DNA of 64,000 nucleotides from JAAYBQ01 sp035403465. GTDB taxonomy: Bacteria; Spirochaetota; UBA4802; UBA5550. This document shows positions 44,609 to 55,121 of this stretch, in pieces. The notes beneath the pieces were generated by a model. That model did not search any database and was not told the origin of the DNA. It saw only the letters and a program-made list of their open reading frames with translations. Numbering within the stretch: the stretch's first letter is position 1; each line of letters begins with the position of its first letter. The DNA lies in assembly GCA_035403465.1 (NCBI GenBank), contig DAONFG010000014.1:1-64000 (forward strand). The letters are read 5' to 3'. A program made the translations under genes and the position numbers.

Positions 44609-45313
44609 TTATTTAAACCTGGATTCCTTAACCTTGAATCCGAAATCGAGCAGTTCTGTCACCATGTCTCCATCATCTGTAGTACTTTTAACCATACCGT
44701 TTACAGGAACAGAGGTGTGATACCAGCTGGTTGACCGGTATGTTTTCCCCAGGAATGAGGCTTCACCCTTAATCATTTTTGTAGCGTTAAAAACTCCTGC
44801 GGGGACTTTAATTGGACCACCATTCTGTATACCTGAAACATTTACCTGCAGAGATACAATAGTTTTCTTGTATGCTGCTTTCATCATTGTTAACATAGGA
44901 CCTTCGATTTTCTGAATTTCACCGTTTCCATCGCGAGTCTTCATCCATATTATTTCAACTGCATCCATATTTCCGGTCCTGGCCGCAGTCTCCATCCCGG
45001 ACATGCATATCTGCATCGCACTTTCAGAAGATCCCGTAAGCGTGTAGAATTCAAAAATCCAGGCCCTCCCCTGTTTTCCGGTTATGGCAATACTGCTGAT
45101 GGTTCTATCGCCATCGTCATCAGTGGTTCCAGTAACCACGTATTGTCCCACTGCATATGGCATCGGTTGTGAAAAATTTTTCGAAGCTCCGTAAGCCCTG
45201 CCGGCCTTTACGGAGTATAAAGAATTTATCTTTGCAACAAGACGCTTGTCAGCAGACGCCCCGCATGAAAAAAGTATCGGGATAGCAAGCATGAGAAATG
45301 CAACATGTTTCAT
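44609..45313 (-). CDS. lipoprotein, function unknown
   Basis: A 234-aa protein with a lipoprotein signal (MLAIPILFSC; Cys at residue 17). The body has repeated beta-like stretches (QYVVTGTTDDDGDRTISSIAI, PAGVFNATKMIKGEASFLGK, TEHD-like acidic patches) and ends DFGFKVKESRFK. It looks like a periplasmic or outer-membrane lipoprotein of the type that senses or carries small hydrophobic compounds, but no family motif is recognised. It is convergent with dedA. Confidence 0.65.
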   Translation of the reverse strand: MKHVAFLMLAIPILFSCGASADKRLVAKINSLYSVKAGRAYGASKNFSQPMPYAVGQYVVTGTTDDDGDRTISSIAITGKQGRAWIFEFYTLTGSSESAMQICMSGMETAARTGNMDAVEIIWMKTRDGNGEIQKIEGPMLTMMKAAYKKTIVSLQVNVSGIQNGGPIKVPAGVFNATKMIKGEASFLGKTYRSTSWYHTSVPVNGMVKSTTDDGDMVTELLDFGFKVKESRFK

Positions 45314-45690
45314 TATAATCCTCCGTTAAACCGTTGAAACAGCAGGGCAGATGCTATTAATTAAATTCACAATCTTATATGACATAAAGTAACGTTCATG
45401 TCAAGGAAAATACTCCCTGCAAATAATTGATATTTACAGCCCGATTATATTGTTATCTTCTTATATTTAATCTACTATTTAATGAATGTTCTCCCGGCAA
45501 TGCGTGGGGAAAATTTGTTTAAATCCGGTTATAAAAGGGAAAAATTATAAACCATGACATTCCTGAACTTTTAGGTGATAATAACATATAAAAATTTTTC
45601 TTTCAATTATTGTCTGGAGTTTAAATTAATAATTGACTCATTAATAACGCAAATATACAATCCAGTATTCATTAAAATAAGGAATTCAGC
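45314..45690. other. intergenic region between divergent lipoprotein and GHKL-HDOD genes
   Basis: About 377 bp, AT-rich. It must hold both promoters, but no confident -35/-10 pair or operator was found. AAGGA lies eight bases before the downstream ATG. Confidence 0.35.
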
Positions 45691-47172
45691 ATGCTGCAGA
45701 CCAAAACAACAGACATCTCAGAGCAGATTATAAACGGAGAACCTGTTAAGCTGGCTTTCCATTATAATTCAAAAGAAATAAATAAATTCCTTAACTCCAT
45801 TTTTGTAAAAGTGCTGTCCAAAAATGATCAGGACTATTTACAGGGAATGGTTGAAACAATACTTCGAGAGATGATCATAAATGCAGTGAAGGCAAATTCG
45901 AAGCGGGTCTTTTTCAAACAAAGAAGTCTTGATATCCATGATGAAAAGGACTACAACACAGGGATGGAGGAATTCAAGACATTCCTGGTTAGTGAAAACG
46001 AAAAACTTGCCGACGAATTAAAAGAGTATGGATACAAAGTCGAAATCTGCCTGAAAAAGGGCAGTGACGGTTTTAGAATAATGGTACGCAACAACTCGCC
46101 GCTGCTCCCTTTTGAGGACCAGCGCATCAAGGAGAGGATTGATAAGGCGCGAAGCTACAATGACTTCGGCGAGATCTATATGGATATTGCAGATGACTCC
46201 GAGGGTGAAGGACTCGGCATCCCTCTTACAGTGCTTTTCCTGAAAAATTCCGGTATAGGCGACGAGTCTTTCAACATAAGGACTGACGGACGAATCACTC
46301 AATCGGAGTTTGTTATTCCCAACACGATGCATCCGTCCGAGATAATTACAGAAATTAAAACCAGGATATCGCTGGACATTGATGACCTGCCCACATTCCC
46401 CGAAAACATTTTACGTCTCCAGCAGCTATGCAGGAACAAAGAGGTGACGATCGAGCAACTTGCGATGGGTATATCAACAGACCCGGCGCTTACCGCTTCA
46501 ATATTAAAACTTGCGAATTCAGCCGGATTCATAACTTCAAGAAAAATAAACAACCTCAAAGATGCAATAAAAATCATCGGCCTCAAGAACCTCAACTCGA
46601 TGCTCGTTGCAACTGCAGCACGGCATATACTTGATACCAGGTTCGCATCCTTTAAAGAAATATGGAACCACTGCAACAAGGCCGCTTTATATGCAAGGCT
46701 CATTGCATATAGACTCAATATGACTGCTATCTCGGAGATGGCATACCTTGCAAGCCTGCTCCATGATCTTGGAAAAATAATCCTGCTTTCTGCGAATACA
46801 GAGCTTACCACAAAAATCGAAACAGTAGCAATTAAAAAGCAGATGAGACGCTCCACGGTTCTCGAAGAGATGACTATGGGGATAAGCCATTCATCAATAG
46901 GCCGGATAATAGCTGAAAAATGGAACTTCCCGCCATACCTGGTCGAAGCAATTGCCTTTCATCACTCCCCGATGAATGCGAGGCATGAATTCAGGGACAT
47001 TGTGTCGATCACCTATCTCGCCAACGCGCTTTGCCTGATCGAAGACAACAAGTTCGACTACTTATACATGGAGGACGAGGTTATACAGCGCTTCGGTCTT
47101 ACAGACAGGGGTAAATTCGACCTGTTTCATAATGAACTGATTCAAAAAGCAGCAGATACAGGTGCAAACTGA
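45691..47172 (+). CDS. GHKL ATPase-HDOD fusion signalling protein
   Basis: A 493-aa soluble protein with an unusual architecture. Residues about 20-210 look like a GHKL (HATPase) domain: N-box ETILREMIINAVKANSKRV, G1-like RIMVRNNSPLL, G2 DDSEGEGLGIPLTVLFLKN. No HisKA is seen before it. Residues about 225-420 are an HDOD domain: LPTFPENILRLQQLCR, MGISTDPALTASILKLANSAGF, LKDAIKIIGLKNL, SLLHDLGKIILLS. HDOD proteins often sense or relay signals without phosphohydrolase activity, although HD is kept here (HDLGK). An HD-domain gene follows 89 bp downstream. Confidence 0.85.
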   Translation: MLQTKTTDISEQIINGEPVKLAFHYNSKEINKFLNSIFVKVLSKNDQDYLQGMVETILREMIINAVKANSKRVFFKQRSLDIHDEKDYNTGMEEFKTFLVSENEKLADELKEYGYKVEICLKKGSDGFRIMVRNNSPLLPFEDQRIKERIDKARSYNDFGEIYMDIADDSEGEGLGIPLTVLFLKNSGIGDESFNIRTDGRITQSEFVIPNTMHPSEIITEIKTRISLDIDDLPTFPENILRLQQLCRNKEVTIEQLAMGISTDPALTASILKLANSAGFITSRKINNLKDAIKIIGLKNLNSMLVATAARHILDTRFASFKEIWNHCNKAALYARLIAYRLNMTAISEMAYLASLLHDLGKIILLSANTELTTKIETVAIKKQMRRSTVLEEMTMGISHSSIGRIIAEKWNFPPYLVEAIAFHHSPMNARHEFRDIVSITYLANALCLIEDNKFDYLYMEDEVIQRFGLTDRGKFDLFHNELIQKAADTGAN

Positions 47173-47261
47173 CCTGTCTCTGTTAATTAATTTCTTGACC
47201 TTTTCCGGAAAAGTGCAAAGACTGCTTAAACTGTTAACAGATATCGCCGGAGGATATATTA

Positions 47262-48176
47262 ATGGAACATATTCAGATTTCGAAGCTTGTTGATCATACT
47301 AATCCCCGGGCGATACTCTCAGAAACAAAAAAAATATTCCTGGAATCCTATCCTGAAAAGGAATTCACACGCATAGAAAACGCTTTTGAAAATATCCTTC
47401 TGCTGTTTAACGGTAAATATAAAGACTACATGGCCTGCAATACTGAATATCATGACCTTACCCACACGCTGGACGCGCTGCTCGCCTGTGCCCGTCTCAT
47501 GGATGGACGCAACCTTTCAGGTGAACCTTTTTCAGTTCAGCTTGCCACGGAACTGCTGCTATCAACCCTGCTTCATGATACAGGCTATATTCAGAAAAAT
47601 GATGACATAAACGGAACAGGGGCTAAATATACAGCAAGCCATGTTGAACGCAGTATCGAATTTGTAAAATTTAACATGGATGATTTTGGAATTGAACCAT
47701 CCGCGGTTGATTCCGTGGGCATACTCATTGCGTGTACCGGGCTCCGCAACAGGTGGGAGGACTTTACTTTTTACGACTCGAGCCAGATGATTGCAGGTAC
47801 CATTCTCGCCACAGCGGACCTCCTCGGCCAGATGTCAGACAGGGCATACCTTGAGAAACTGCTCTTTCTCTACTACGAATTCAGGGAAGCCGGTATCGAG
47901 GGGTACAATACTGAGTTTGACATATTGCGCAAGACGCTTGATTTTTACGAACTGACCCAGACAAGGCTCGAGACAACGCTGAAGGGTTCTTATCTATACG
48001 CGGCAGTACACTTTGCAGTACGGAAGGAAATCAACTACAACCTGTACATGGAAGCGATCGAGCATCACATGAATTACCTGAAGAGGATACTTTCAGATCA
48101 ATCAACCAATTTCAGGCAGAAGCTTAAAAGGCTGGATATAGAGTCTGCCGAAGCGAGATACAAGAGCAGGTGCTGA
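47262..48176 (+). CDS. HD-domain phosphohydrolase-like protein
   Basis: A 304-aa HD-superfamily protein. Metal residues are visible in EYHDLTHTLDAL (H...H), LLLSTLLHDTGYIQ (HD) and the downstream helix AKYTASHVERSIEFV. Members hydrolyse cyclic nucleotides or related phosphates; the substrate is not evident. GCCGGAGGA precedes the ATG. It probably shares a transcript with the GHKL-HDOD gene upstream. Confidence 0.8.
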   Translation: MEHIQISKLVDHTNPRAILSETKKIFLESYPEKEFTRIENAFENILLLFNGKYKDYMACNTEYHDLTHTLDALLACARLMDGRNLSGEPFSVQLATELLLSTLLHDTGYIQKNDDINGTGAKYTASHVERSIEFVKFNMDDFGIEPSAVDSVGILIACTGLRNRWEDFTFYDSSQMIAGTILATADLLGQMSDRAYLEKLLFLYYEFREAGIEGYNTEFDILRKTLDFYELTQTRLETTLKGSYLYAAVHFAVRKEINYNLYMEAIEHHMNYLKRILSDQSTNFRQKLKRLDIESAEARYKSRC

Positions 48177-48210
48177 CTCCCGTTCAGGGTACAGCATTGA
48201 TGCGCAGGCC

Positions 48211-49959
48211 CTACTGCCTGATCCTGGTCTCTATAAAATTTTTAATTCCCGGAATAAAATCTTCAATCATTTTAGTGAGTTTGGCATCTGTTTTCATCCT
48301 TGAAGTTGCACATCCCGAAAAATAGAACTTTATCTTGGGTTCAGTACCTGAAGGACGGACAGTCACTGTTGAACCGTCATCAAGCATGAATTTGAGCACA
48401 TTGGATTTCGGCAGTACTGCACCACCCGCAGGGGAGTCATATACAGTATCATTCTTATAATCAATAGTTCCGGTCACGCTGAGTCCGCCAATCTCAATAG
48501 GGGGTTTATCCCTTAACCGCTTCATTACCTCTGCGATTATTTCGCCGCCTTTAAGACCCTCTGCATCAATCGAGACATTCCTGTCGTCATAATATCCGTA
48601 CTTCCGGAAAATCGATTCAAGGTAATCAGTGATCGTTATGCCGCGGTTTTTAAGCCAGGCGCAGCATTCACCGATCATTACAGTTGCGGCAACCGCATCC
48701 TTGTCCCTGGCATATGTCCCCGACAGGTAGCCGTAGCTCTCCTCGCCGCCGAAGACATAGGAATACTTATTATTATCTTCAAAGCTGCGTATCTTTTCGC
48801 CGATATACTTAAAGCCCGTGAGGACATTAAATACTTTCATCGAGAAGGATTCCGCGATCCTGTCCTGGAGGTCTGTGGTTACCACGGTCTTCACAACTGC
48901 ACCGTTTGCAGGCAGAATCTTCTTTTCCTCCCTCCTCGAGAGTATATAATGTTCAAGGATTGAGCCTATGTGGTTTCCCGAAAGAACTGTAAATTGATTT
49001 TCCGAATTGCGCACTGCAATACCCATCCTGTCAGCGTCCGGGTCTGTGGCGATTACAATGTCAGCGTTTTTTTCAACGGCATACCTGATGGCCATGTCAA
49101 GGGCGTCCCGCTCCTCGGGATTGGGTTTCCTCACTGTTGAGAAAGAGGAATCAGGTTTCATCTGTTCCTCTACGTAAATAATGTCTGTGAATCCCAGTCT
49201 TGAAAGGACTTCGGGTATAATCTCGCCGCCGGTCCCGTGAAGCGGGGTGTACACGATTTTAATCCCACTCTTCTTTATCTCTTCGGGACATATTGAAAGT
49301 TTAAGTATCTGATCAATATATGGCTCATCAATGGAATCCGATATCCACTCGATCATGCCCTTGTTTTCAAGCGCGTTAAAATCATCGCGTTTCACCTGGG
49401 TAAAGGATTCGACCTTGCGGACCTCACGGATAATGTTTTCATCCTGAGGAGGAACGATCTGCCCGCCGTCCTTCCAGTATACCTTGTAGCCGTTGTATTC
49501 CTTTGGATTGTGGCTCGCGGTAACAACAATACCGGTCACGCATCCGAGAGTCCGTACCGCATAACTAAGTTCAGGGGTAGGCCTCATATCACTGAATATG
49601 TAGGTCTTAATCCCGTTTGACGCGAGTACCTTTGCAGCTTCCATCGCAAACTCGCGTGAATAACGCCTTGAATCAAAGGCTATTGCGGCAGACGGATCGC
49701 TCTCCCCTGACTTAAGCACGTAATTGGCAAGTCCCTGGGTTGCCCTGGCAACAACATATGTGTTCATCCCGTTAGTGCCGTTGCGGATTATCCCCCGCAG
49801 GCCGCCGGTTCCGAATTCAAGTTCTATTGCGAAGCGTTCATTAAGTTCGTCCTCATTTCCTGATTCTATAAGTTTTTTAATCTCATCAATGCATTCATCG
49901 CTGTATGGTTTTGCAGTCCATTCAGCTATCCGTTTTTTTACAGTATCAGATAGTGGCAT
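48211..49959 (-). CDS. pgcA: phosphoglucomutase/phosphomannomutase
   Basis: Alpha-D-phosphohexomutase (582 aa). All four signature loops are visible: phosphoserine loop VVTASHNPKEYNGYKVYW, metal loop ATDPDADRMGIAV, sugar loop GGEESYGYLSG and phosphate loop RPSGTEPKIKFYFSG. The length fits the PgcA/Pgm-II type that makes glucose-1-phosphate for glycogen and surface polymers, matching the glgX and glucokinase genes elsewhere in the window. Its ATG overlaps the stop of the upstream isomerase as TGATG, so the two are coupled. Confidence 0.94.
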   Translation of the reverse strand: MPLSDTVKKRIAEWTAKPYSDECIDEIKKLIESGNEDELNERFAIELEFGTGGLRGIIRNGTNGMNTYVVARATQGLANYVLKSGESDPSAAIAFDSRRYSREFAMEAAKVLASNGIKTYIFSDMRPTPELSYAVRTLGCVTGIVVTASHNPKEYNGYKVYWKDGGQIVPPQDENIIREVRKVESFTQVKRDDFNALENKGMIEWISDSIDEPYIDQILKLSICPEEIKKSGIKIVYTPLHGTGGEIIPEVLSRLGFTDIIYVEEQMKPDSSFSTVRKPNPEERDALDMAIRYAVEKNADIVIATDPDADRMGIAVRNSENQFTVLSGNHIGSILEHYILSRREEKKILPANGAVVKTVVTTDLQDRIAESFSMKVFNVLTGFKYIGEKIRSFEDNNKYSYVFGGEESYGYLSGTYARDKDAVAATVMIGECCAWLKNRGITITDYLESIFRKYGYYDDRNVSIDAEGLKGGEIIAEVMKRLRDKPPIEIGGLSVTGTIDYKNDTVYDSPAGGAVLPKSNVLKFMLDDGSTVTVRPSGTEPKIKFYFSGCATSRMKTDAKLTKMIEDFIPGIKNFIETRIRQ

Positions 49960-50993
49960 CAGGAGACCCCCGCCATTTTATTCTTCAGGTAGTGAATAAA
50001 ATCTATTTCCCCTGGATCCTTTTCATTAATTACAGCAAGGTAATAAGATACCCAATCGCAGAAATAGATACATTCAAGAAGCCTTGTTTTGAAACTGCCG
50101 CTTTTACCCTCAATTTTTAATATATCTATTTTATGTTCTTTTAGCAAATTATTTATTATTTCAAATCTTGCGGAAACACGCCTGTTCATCGAAGCCTCGA
50201 CAATATTTACCACACAGTACCGGTCTTTTCCATCTCCGGCAGTTTCCCAGCCGACGATTTCGTTGTGGTTCATTTCAGGGTATTCCGCTATCCATGCATG
50301 CATCTTGCTGTTCTCGTTAAGCTGCCCCTTGAACCTGCGCCCAACTGAATCATTAAGCCCTGAAGCAGTGTAAATTACAGGGATCATTCCCTGTATTTTC
50401 CCTGCCATTTCAAGTGCTGTGTTTGATGAAGATGAAAGCTCACTACCCATTGATTTCAGCATTCCAATAATTTCAAGAGCGGAATCTTCCTGTACGGGCA
50501 CAAGCTCCAGTCCCTGGAAAAGCCGCAGCAGGGTAAAGAATGAATTATACAGCGCGTACCTGGGCTGGAATCCCTCCTGGAGTTTTACACAGAGCAGATT
50601 ATTACGCGCTGCAAAATCCGCAAGCTGACCGCCTGTTGTGATGCATATTATGGTGCATTTTTTTGCAAGAGCATCGTTCACAGCAGAGTTGGTCTCCTCT
50701 GTGTTCCCCGAGTATGACGATGCTATAACAAGGGTGTTTTCATCTGCGAACCGGGGCATACTGTAAGTCCTGTTTATGCTAAGGCTTACCATGAGTTCAT
50801 CCCTGAGAAAATTCGCAAGCAGGTCGCCGCTGATTGCTGAACCGCCCAGTCCCGTGATAATAATATTACGTATGCGGCTTGTATCAATTCCGGAAGTATC
50901 GATTTTTTTCCACGCTGATTCTGCCTGTTTCCATGAATCCTTCAAGACATTAAAAAGCATCTTGTTATCATACAATTCTATTCTGCTCTTCAT
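49959..50993 (-). CDS. bifunctional phosphoglucose/phosphomannose isomerase
   Basis: A 344-aa SIS-domain isomerase of the bacterial PGI/PMI type. The N-terminal SIS domain shows IITGLGGSAISGDLLANFL and IASSYSGNTEETNSAV; the C-terminal bact-PGI domain shows YPEMNHNEIVGWE, the conserved E-M-N-H-N motif. It would interconvert glucose-6-P, fructose-6-P and mannose-6-P, feeding the downstream mutase. It is the first gene of this two-gene operon. Confidence 0.92.
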   Translation of the reverse strand: MKSRIELYDNKMLFNVLKDSWKQAESAWKKIDTSGIDTSRIRNIIITGLGGSAISGDLLANFLRDELMVSLSINRTYSMPRFADENTLVIASSYSGNTEETNSAVNDALAKKCTIICITTGGQLADFAARNNLLCVKLQEGFQPRYALYNSFFTLLRLFQGLELVPVQEDSALEIIGMLKSMGSELSSSSNTALEMAGKIQGMIPVIYTASGLNDSVGRRFKGQLNENSKMHAWIAEYPEMNHNEIVGWETAGDGKDRYCVVNIVEASMNRRVSARFEIINNLLKEHKIDILKIEGKSGSFKTRLLECIYFCDWVSYYLAVINEKDPGEIDFIHYLKNKMAGVS

Positions 50994-51171
50994 TCCGCAC
51001 CCCGGGTATGATCCATTATTCTGTTAATTATACAGATAATTAACAAATCCCCGTTTTAATAAATTGCGGGGATCTGACCTGTTCTTTGATGTACTGATAC
51101 AGAATTTAAAATTACGGGTTTATTGCAAGTTATTTTTACAGCCCCTGCCTACACTGTTTATGCAGTTTTTA

Positions 51172-52668
51172 TCAATACTCCTCGTCTGACCAGCCCACAT
51201 CCCTGAGGAAATCATCGTAGCCGCCGTCGTAGACCCGGACAGTGTTCTTGTCAAAAACAATCAGCTTCGTGGCAACGGCACGCAGGTGCATCTCGTTGTG
51301 CGTAACCATGATTACAGAACCGTCAAAATCATCGATTGCCTCGATCAGTGAATCGCACGACTGCATGTCAAGGTGGTTTGTGGGCTCATCGAGTAGTATC
51401 AGGTGACAGGGCGTCACAAGGATCTTAGCCAGCACCACCCTGCTCTTCTCACCGCCGGAAAGTACCTTAATCTTTTTGAGCGCATTATCCCCGGGGAACA
51501 TAAGGCCGCCCGCGATACTGCGTGCCTTGAAATCATTGCACGCAGGGTCAGCACACCTGATCTCCTCAATTATGGTTTTACTGTCAGTGAGGTTGAACCT
51601 GTTGGTCTGGCCAAAGTATCCCTGCTGCAGTACCGGATGTTTTGTAACACTCCCGTTTAGGGGACTGAGTTCACCGGCAAGAAGTTTCAGAAGCGTCGAC
51701 TTACCCTGGCCGTTTTTACCGATTATGCATATACGGTCGCGCTTTCCCACTGCCAGTGAAAAATTTTCCATGAGAAACGGTTCCTTCCCGTTATACGAGA
51801 ATGATATATCTTTCGCTGCCATCATCTGCTGTGCGGCAAAGGGCGCGTTGTTAAAGTATAGTTCCAGGTCTTCGATAGCATCAAGCGCTTTCATCTCGCC
51901 CTGTTTTTCAAGCTTCTTGACCCGCGACTGTGTACGGCTTGCGAAGCTGGCGCGCGCCTTGAACCTTGCTATAAATATCTCCTCCTGCCTGCGCTTCTTT
52001 TCCTCGTTCAGGCGGGTCTTCTCGTAAATCTCCTCCTCCTGGTTAATCATGGTGTAGAGCTTCTCGGTATCACCCTGTATCTTGCGCGCTTTTGTGCGGT
52101 GTATAGCGGCAACATGCGTGGCAACGCTGTCCATGAAACTCCGGTCATGGGTAATGAGCATGCATTCGCCCTCCCACCCCTTCAGGAACTCCTCGAGCCA
52201 CCTGATCGCGACGATGTCAAGGTAGTTGTTCGGTTCATCGAGCATGAGCATGTCAGGTACAGATACCAGGAGCTTGGCAAGATTCATACGGATCTGGAAT
52301 CCTCCTGAAAATTCCTGCGGGTTCCTCTCCATGTCAGCCTCGGAAAATCCAAGTCCCGAAAGGACCTTTTCAACGCGCCAAGTTTCATACTCCTCGCCCG
52401 GCTGGAGTCCCAGGCTGCACTCCTCGAGCACTGTGTCTTTAGTAAAATGCAGGTGCTGTTCCAGGTGACCTATACGGTAATTTTTAGGAATACTGATAGT
52501 CCCGGAATCGGGCTCTACGTGACCCGCAACCATCTGGAAGAGCGTTGATTTCCCATGACCGTTACGTCCCACGAGCCCTACACGCTCACCGCGGTTTACA
52601 CTAAGGCTTAAATCCTCAAAGAGTACCTGGCCGCCGTAAGACTTGTTAATGCTATTAATATTTATCAT
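51172..52668 (-). CDS. ABC-F family ATPase
   Basis: A 498-aa soluble twin-ABC protein without membrane segments. Domain 1: Walker A GRNGHGKST, Walker B MLMLDEPNNYLD. A charged linker (about 220-265, KRRQEEIFIARFKARASFA) separates domain 2: Walker A GKNGQGKST, signature LSGGEKSRV, Walker B LILLDEPTNHLD. The first signature reads FSGGFQIRM. ABC-F proteins act on ribosomes (translation factors, antibiotic protection) rather than as transporters. The short C-terminus resembles EttA/YbiT more than Uup. Confidence 0.93.
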   Translation of the reverse strand: MININSINKSYGGQVLFEDLSLSVNRGERVGLVGRNGHGKSTLFQMVAGHVEPDSGTISIPKNYRIGHLEQHLHFTKDTVLEECSLGLQPGEEYETWRVEKVLSGLGFSEADMERNPQEFSGGFQIRMNLAKLLVSVPDMLMLDEPNNYLDIVAIRWLEEFLKGWEGECMLITHDRSFMDSVATHVAAIHRTKARKIQGDTEKLYTMINQEEEIYEKTRLNEEKKRRQEEIFIARFKARASFASRTQSRVKKLEKQGEMKALDAIEDLELYFNNAPFAAQQMMAAKDISFSYNGKEPFLMENFSLAVGKRDRICIIGKNGQGKSTLLKLLAGELSPLNGSVTKHPVLQQGYFGQTNRFNLTDSKTIIEEIRCADPACNDFKARSIAGGLMFPGDNALKKIKVLSGGEKSRVVLAKILVTPCHLILLDEPTNHLDMQSCDSLIEAIDDFDGSVIMVTHNEMHLRAVATKLIVFDKNTVRVYDGGYDDFLRDVGWSDEEY

Positions 52669-52923
52669 CTTCCTGATCCTTTTCCGGGCAATATAAGAAT
52701 ATCCACAATGAATGCGAACCGGACAAAAATTATTTCCATGCCGGAAAAGGTCAAGCCTTTATACACCAGTTGAACAAAAAGCATACCTGCATATTCAAAA
52801 ATAAATTGACATCCCTCCGGAATTGGCATTCATTAAATACTGTCTGGAACCTGGACACTGGTTATGCGTGAATTTTCTACGTGCCGCAGATTAAATGCTG
52901 CAAGATACTCCCGGGGAGATTTC

Positions 52924-55044
52924 ATGAAATACACACTGCACGGCATTTTTTTACTATTGCTGCTGATACAATCTCCCCTGGCAGCTGCATACCCCGCAGG
53001 TAACGTAACGCTCGATGACGCCCTGGCAACTAAAAACATCAGCAGTTCACTGGAGTATATAGAAGATATAAATCACTCACTGACCATTGCAGATGTAACC
53101 GGAAAAAATTCCCCGACATGGCGTAAAAACGTCAAACAGCATGTGAATTTCGGTTACACATCATCGGCTTACTGGTTCCGCTTTACCACTGAGAACATCA
53201 CGGGTAAAAAATTATCGTGGCTTCTTGAAATTGATTTTCCACCGATAGATCAGATAGAATTATATTATCCCGATGGCCAGGGACGGTACATAGTTAAAAA
53301 AACAGGGGACTCGCTTCCATTTGCATCAAGAGATATTAAATACATCAATTACCTTTTCAACATCAGCCAGAATCCCGGGAGTATGACCTGCTATGTAAAA
53401 ATCATCTCGGTTGATTCTATTGTTTTCAATCTCAACATACTTGGTTATAGTGCTTTTCTTGACCGGTTCCACAACGAGATGCCGCTCTACTGGATTTTCT
53501 TCGGACTGATGATAATCATGATTCTTTATAACCTTGGATATTTTATCATCACAAGGAAGCAAGGTTATCTCTACCTTGCATGTTTTATAATAGTTTATTC
53601 CATACTTGAATTCAACCTGAAGGGTTTCGCATCACTGTACCTGTGGCCTGATGCTGTCCTGTGGAACAGCCGCGCCAACCCGTTCATGGCATCCCTTGTG
53701 ATTTTCTGGATTACACTTTTTCTGTACGATTTCAATGGAATAAAAATGCCCTGGCTCAAACAGAATCCCGAAAGACATAAAATTTTTATCCGGCTGCCGC
53801 TACTCGCGATGCTTGCAGCACTTCTGCTTGCAGTTGTATCGCTGTTTATAAATGTAAAGCAGAGTCTTATGCTTGTTTATGCCCTTGCCTTCTGTAATAT
53901 TACCGGTGCATCTCTTAGCGGCATATATGCGGCATATTTCAGAAAACCGGGGTCACACCAGGCCCATATGTCAAACATTGCTTTCTCTATTTTCGGGATA
54001 ATGGCTCTGGTCGCAATACTCTCCATGGCGGGCATACTTCCGGCGAACCGCCTGAGCCGCTGGGCTCTCGAGATCGGGATCTCCTTTGCAGTTGTGTTTC
54101 TTTCTTTCGGGATGGCTGATAAACTCAGGTTCAAAAAAAACAAAATCAGGGCTGCGGAACGGAGATACAGCCACCTTGTCGAGAATACAAGTGAAATCAT
54201 CTTTACACTCGATGAAAATAACCTGATACTCAACATAAATTCAGCCGTTAAAATGCACCTGGGATTCAAACCCGAAGAACTTTCAGGTATGAATATCCTG
54301 GACCTGGTACAGGAGACATGGAATAATAAACCCGGAATTGCCCGGCAGATGGTACTTGAATACATTTCGGATCTAAAAAACAGTGATAAACGCAGTGTCC
54401 AGTTCCGCACGACCCTTATAAATAAATTCAGCCATGAGCCCCAGGAACTCACTATGACCTTTGAATACACTGCAGACAAGAACACGGGATACACCCTTCT
54501 TGGTAAAGCCTCACCGGTAATTGACGACGTACTTTCAGATTTCCTTGAAACAGAGCAGTATTCATACAACCTGAATAATTATTTCACGAACGCGGAAATG
54601 ATGAGCCAGCGGCTGGTTCGCAACCTGAACCACTTTACTACTTCTGCTGTAATAATGCAAATCCGCGTGGCCCTCCGCGAAGCGATAATAAATTCAATTG
54701 AACACGGGAACCTGAACCTGACGTTCGCTGAAAAAACCGGGCTACCCGACGGTGAAAGTTATTTCAATCTTATAAAAGAGAGGCAGATGGACCCGGCACT
54801 GACAGAAAAAAAAGTATCAATAAATTATTCTCTTAACCGGGAGCGGGTTATCTATGAAATCTCAGATGAAGGTGAAGGATTCGACTACCGCTCCATGCTG
54901 GACAGGAACCCGGTCAGCCCGGAGAACCTTATGCTCGGTCATGGACGCGGACTGCTGATGATAACATCGGCATTTGACCATGTCGAGTTCAATGAAAAGG
55001 GAAACCGCATAGTACTGGTTAAACATTTCGCCCAGGCTATGTAA
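52924..55044 (+). CDS. 7TMR-DISM sensor with PAS and GHKL (RsbW-like) output
   Basis: A 706-aa inner-membrane sensor. A signal peptide (to about residue 24) is followed by a 7TMR-DISM extracellular domain (about 35-175: VNFGYTSSAYWFRFTTEN is the typical motif) and seven membrane helices (about 190-400). A PAS domain (about 420-530, SHLVENTSEIIFTLDENNLIL) and an RsbW-like GHKL ATPase (about 560-705: RVALREAIINSIEHGNLN N-box; SDEGEGFDY; GHGRGLLMIT) follow. There is no HisKA, so the output is probably an anti-sigma-type serine kinase or a phosphatase-like switch. I start at 52924 (GGGGAG upstream) rather than 52864. A STAS protein lies nearby. Confidence 0.9.
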   Translation: MKYTLHGIFLLLLLIQSPLAAAYPAGNVTLDDALATKNISSSLEYIEDINHSLTIADVTGKNSPTWRKNVKQHVNFGYTSSAYWFRFTTENITGKKLSWLLEIDFPPIDQIELYYPDGQGRYIVKKTGDSLPFASRDIKYINYLFNISQNPGSMTCYVKIISVDSIVFNLNILGYSAFLDRFHNEMPLYWIFFGLMIIMILYNLGYFIITRKQGYLYLACFIIVYSILEFNLKGFASLYLWPDAVLWNSRANPFMASLVIFWITLFLYDFNGIKMPWLKQNPERHKIFIRLPLLAMLAALLLAVVSLFINVKQSLMLVYALAFCNITGASLSGIYAAYFRKPGSHQAHMSNIAFSIFGIMALVAILSMAGILPANRLSRWALEIGISFAVVFLSFGMADKLRFKKNKIRAAERRYSHLVENTSEIIFTLDENNLILNINSAVKMHLGFKPEELSGMNILDLVQETWNNKPGIARQMVLEYISDLKNSDKRSVQFRTTLINKFSHEPQELTMTFEYTADKNTGYTLLGKASPVIDDVLSDFLETEQYSYNLNNYFTNAEMMSQRLVRNLNHFTTSAVIMQIRVALREAIINSIEHGNLNLTFAEKTGLPDGESYFNLIKERQMDPALTEKKVSINYSLNRERVIYEISDEGEGFDYRSMLDRNPVSPENLMLGHGRGLLMITSAFDHVEFNEKGNRIVLVKHFAQAM

Positions 55045-55121
55045 CTCCTTATCATAATTTTTGAGGATCAGGAATTACATCCACAACTTATAGCAATTCC
55101 GTTAAAACGCACTGTAACAGG

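Noticed and set aside
53877..54569. 230-codon ORF on the minus strand inside the 7TMR-DISM gene
   Set aside because: Shadow frame; the plus strand has clear domain motifs throughout.
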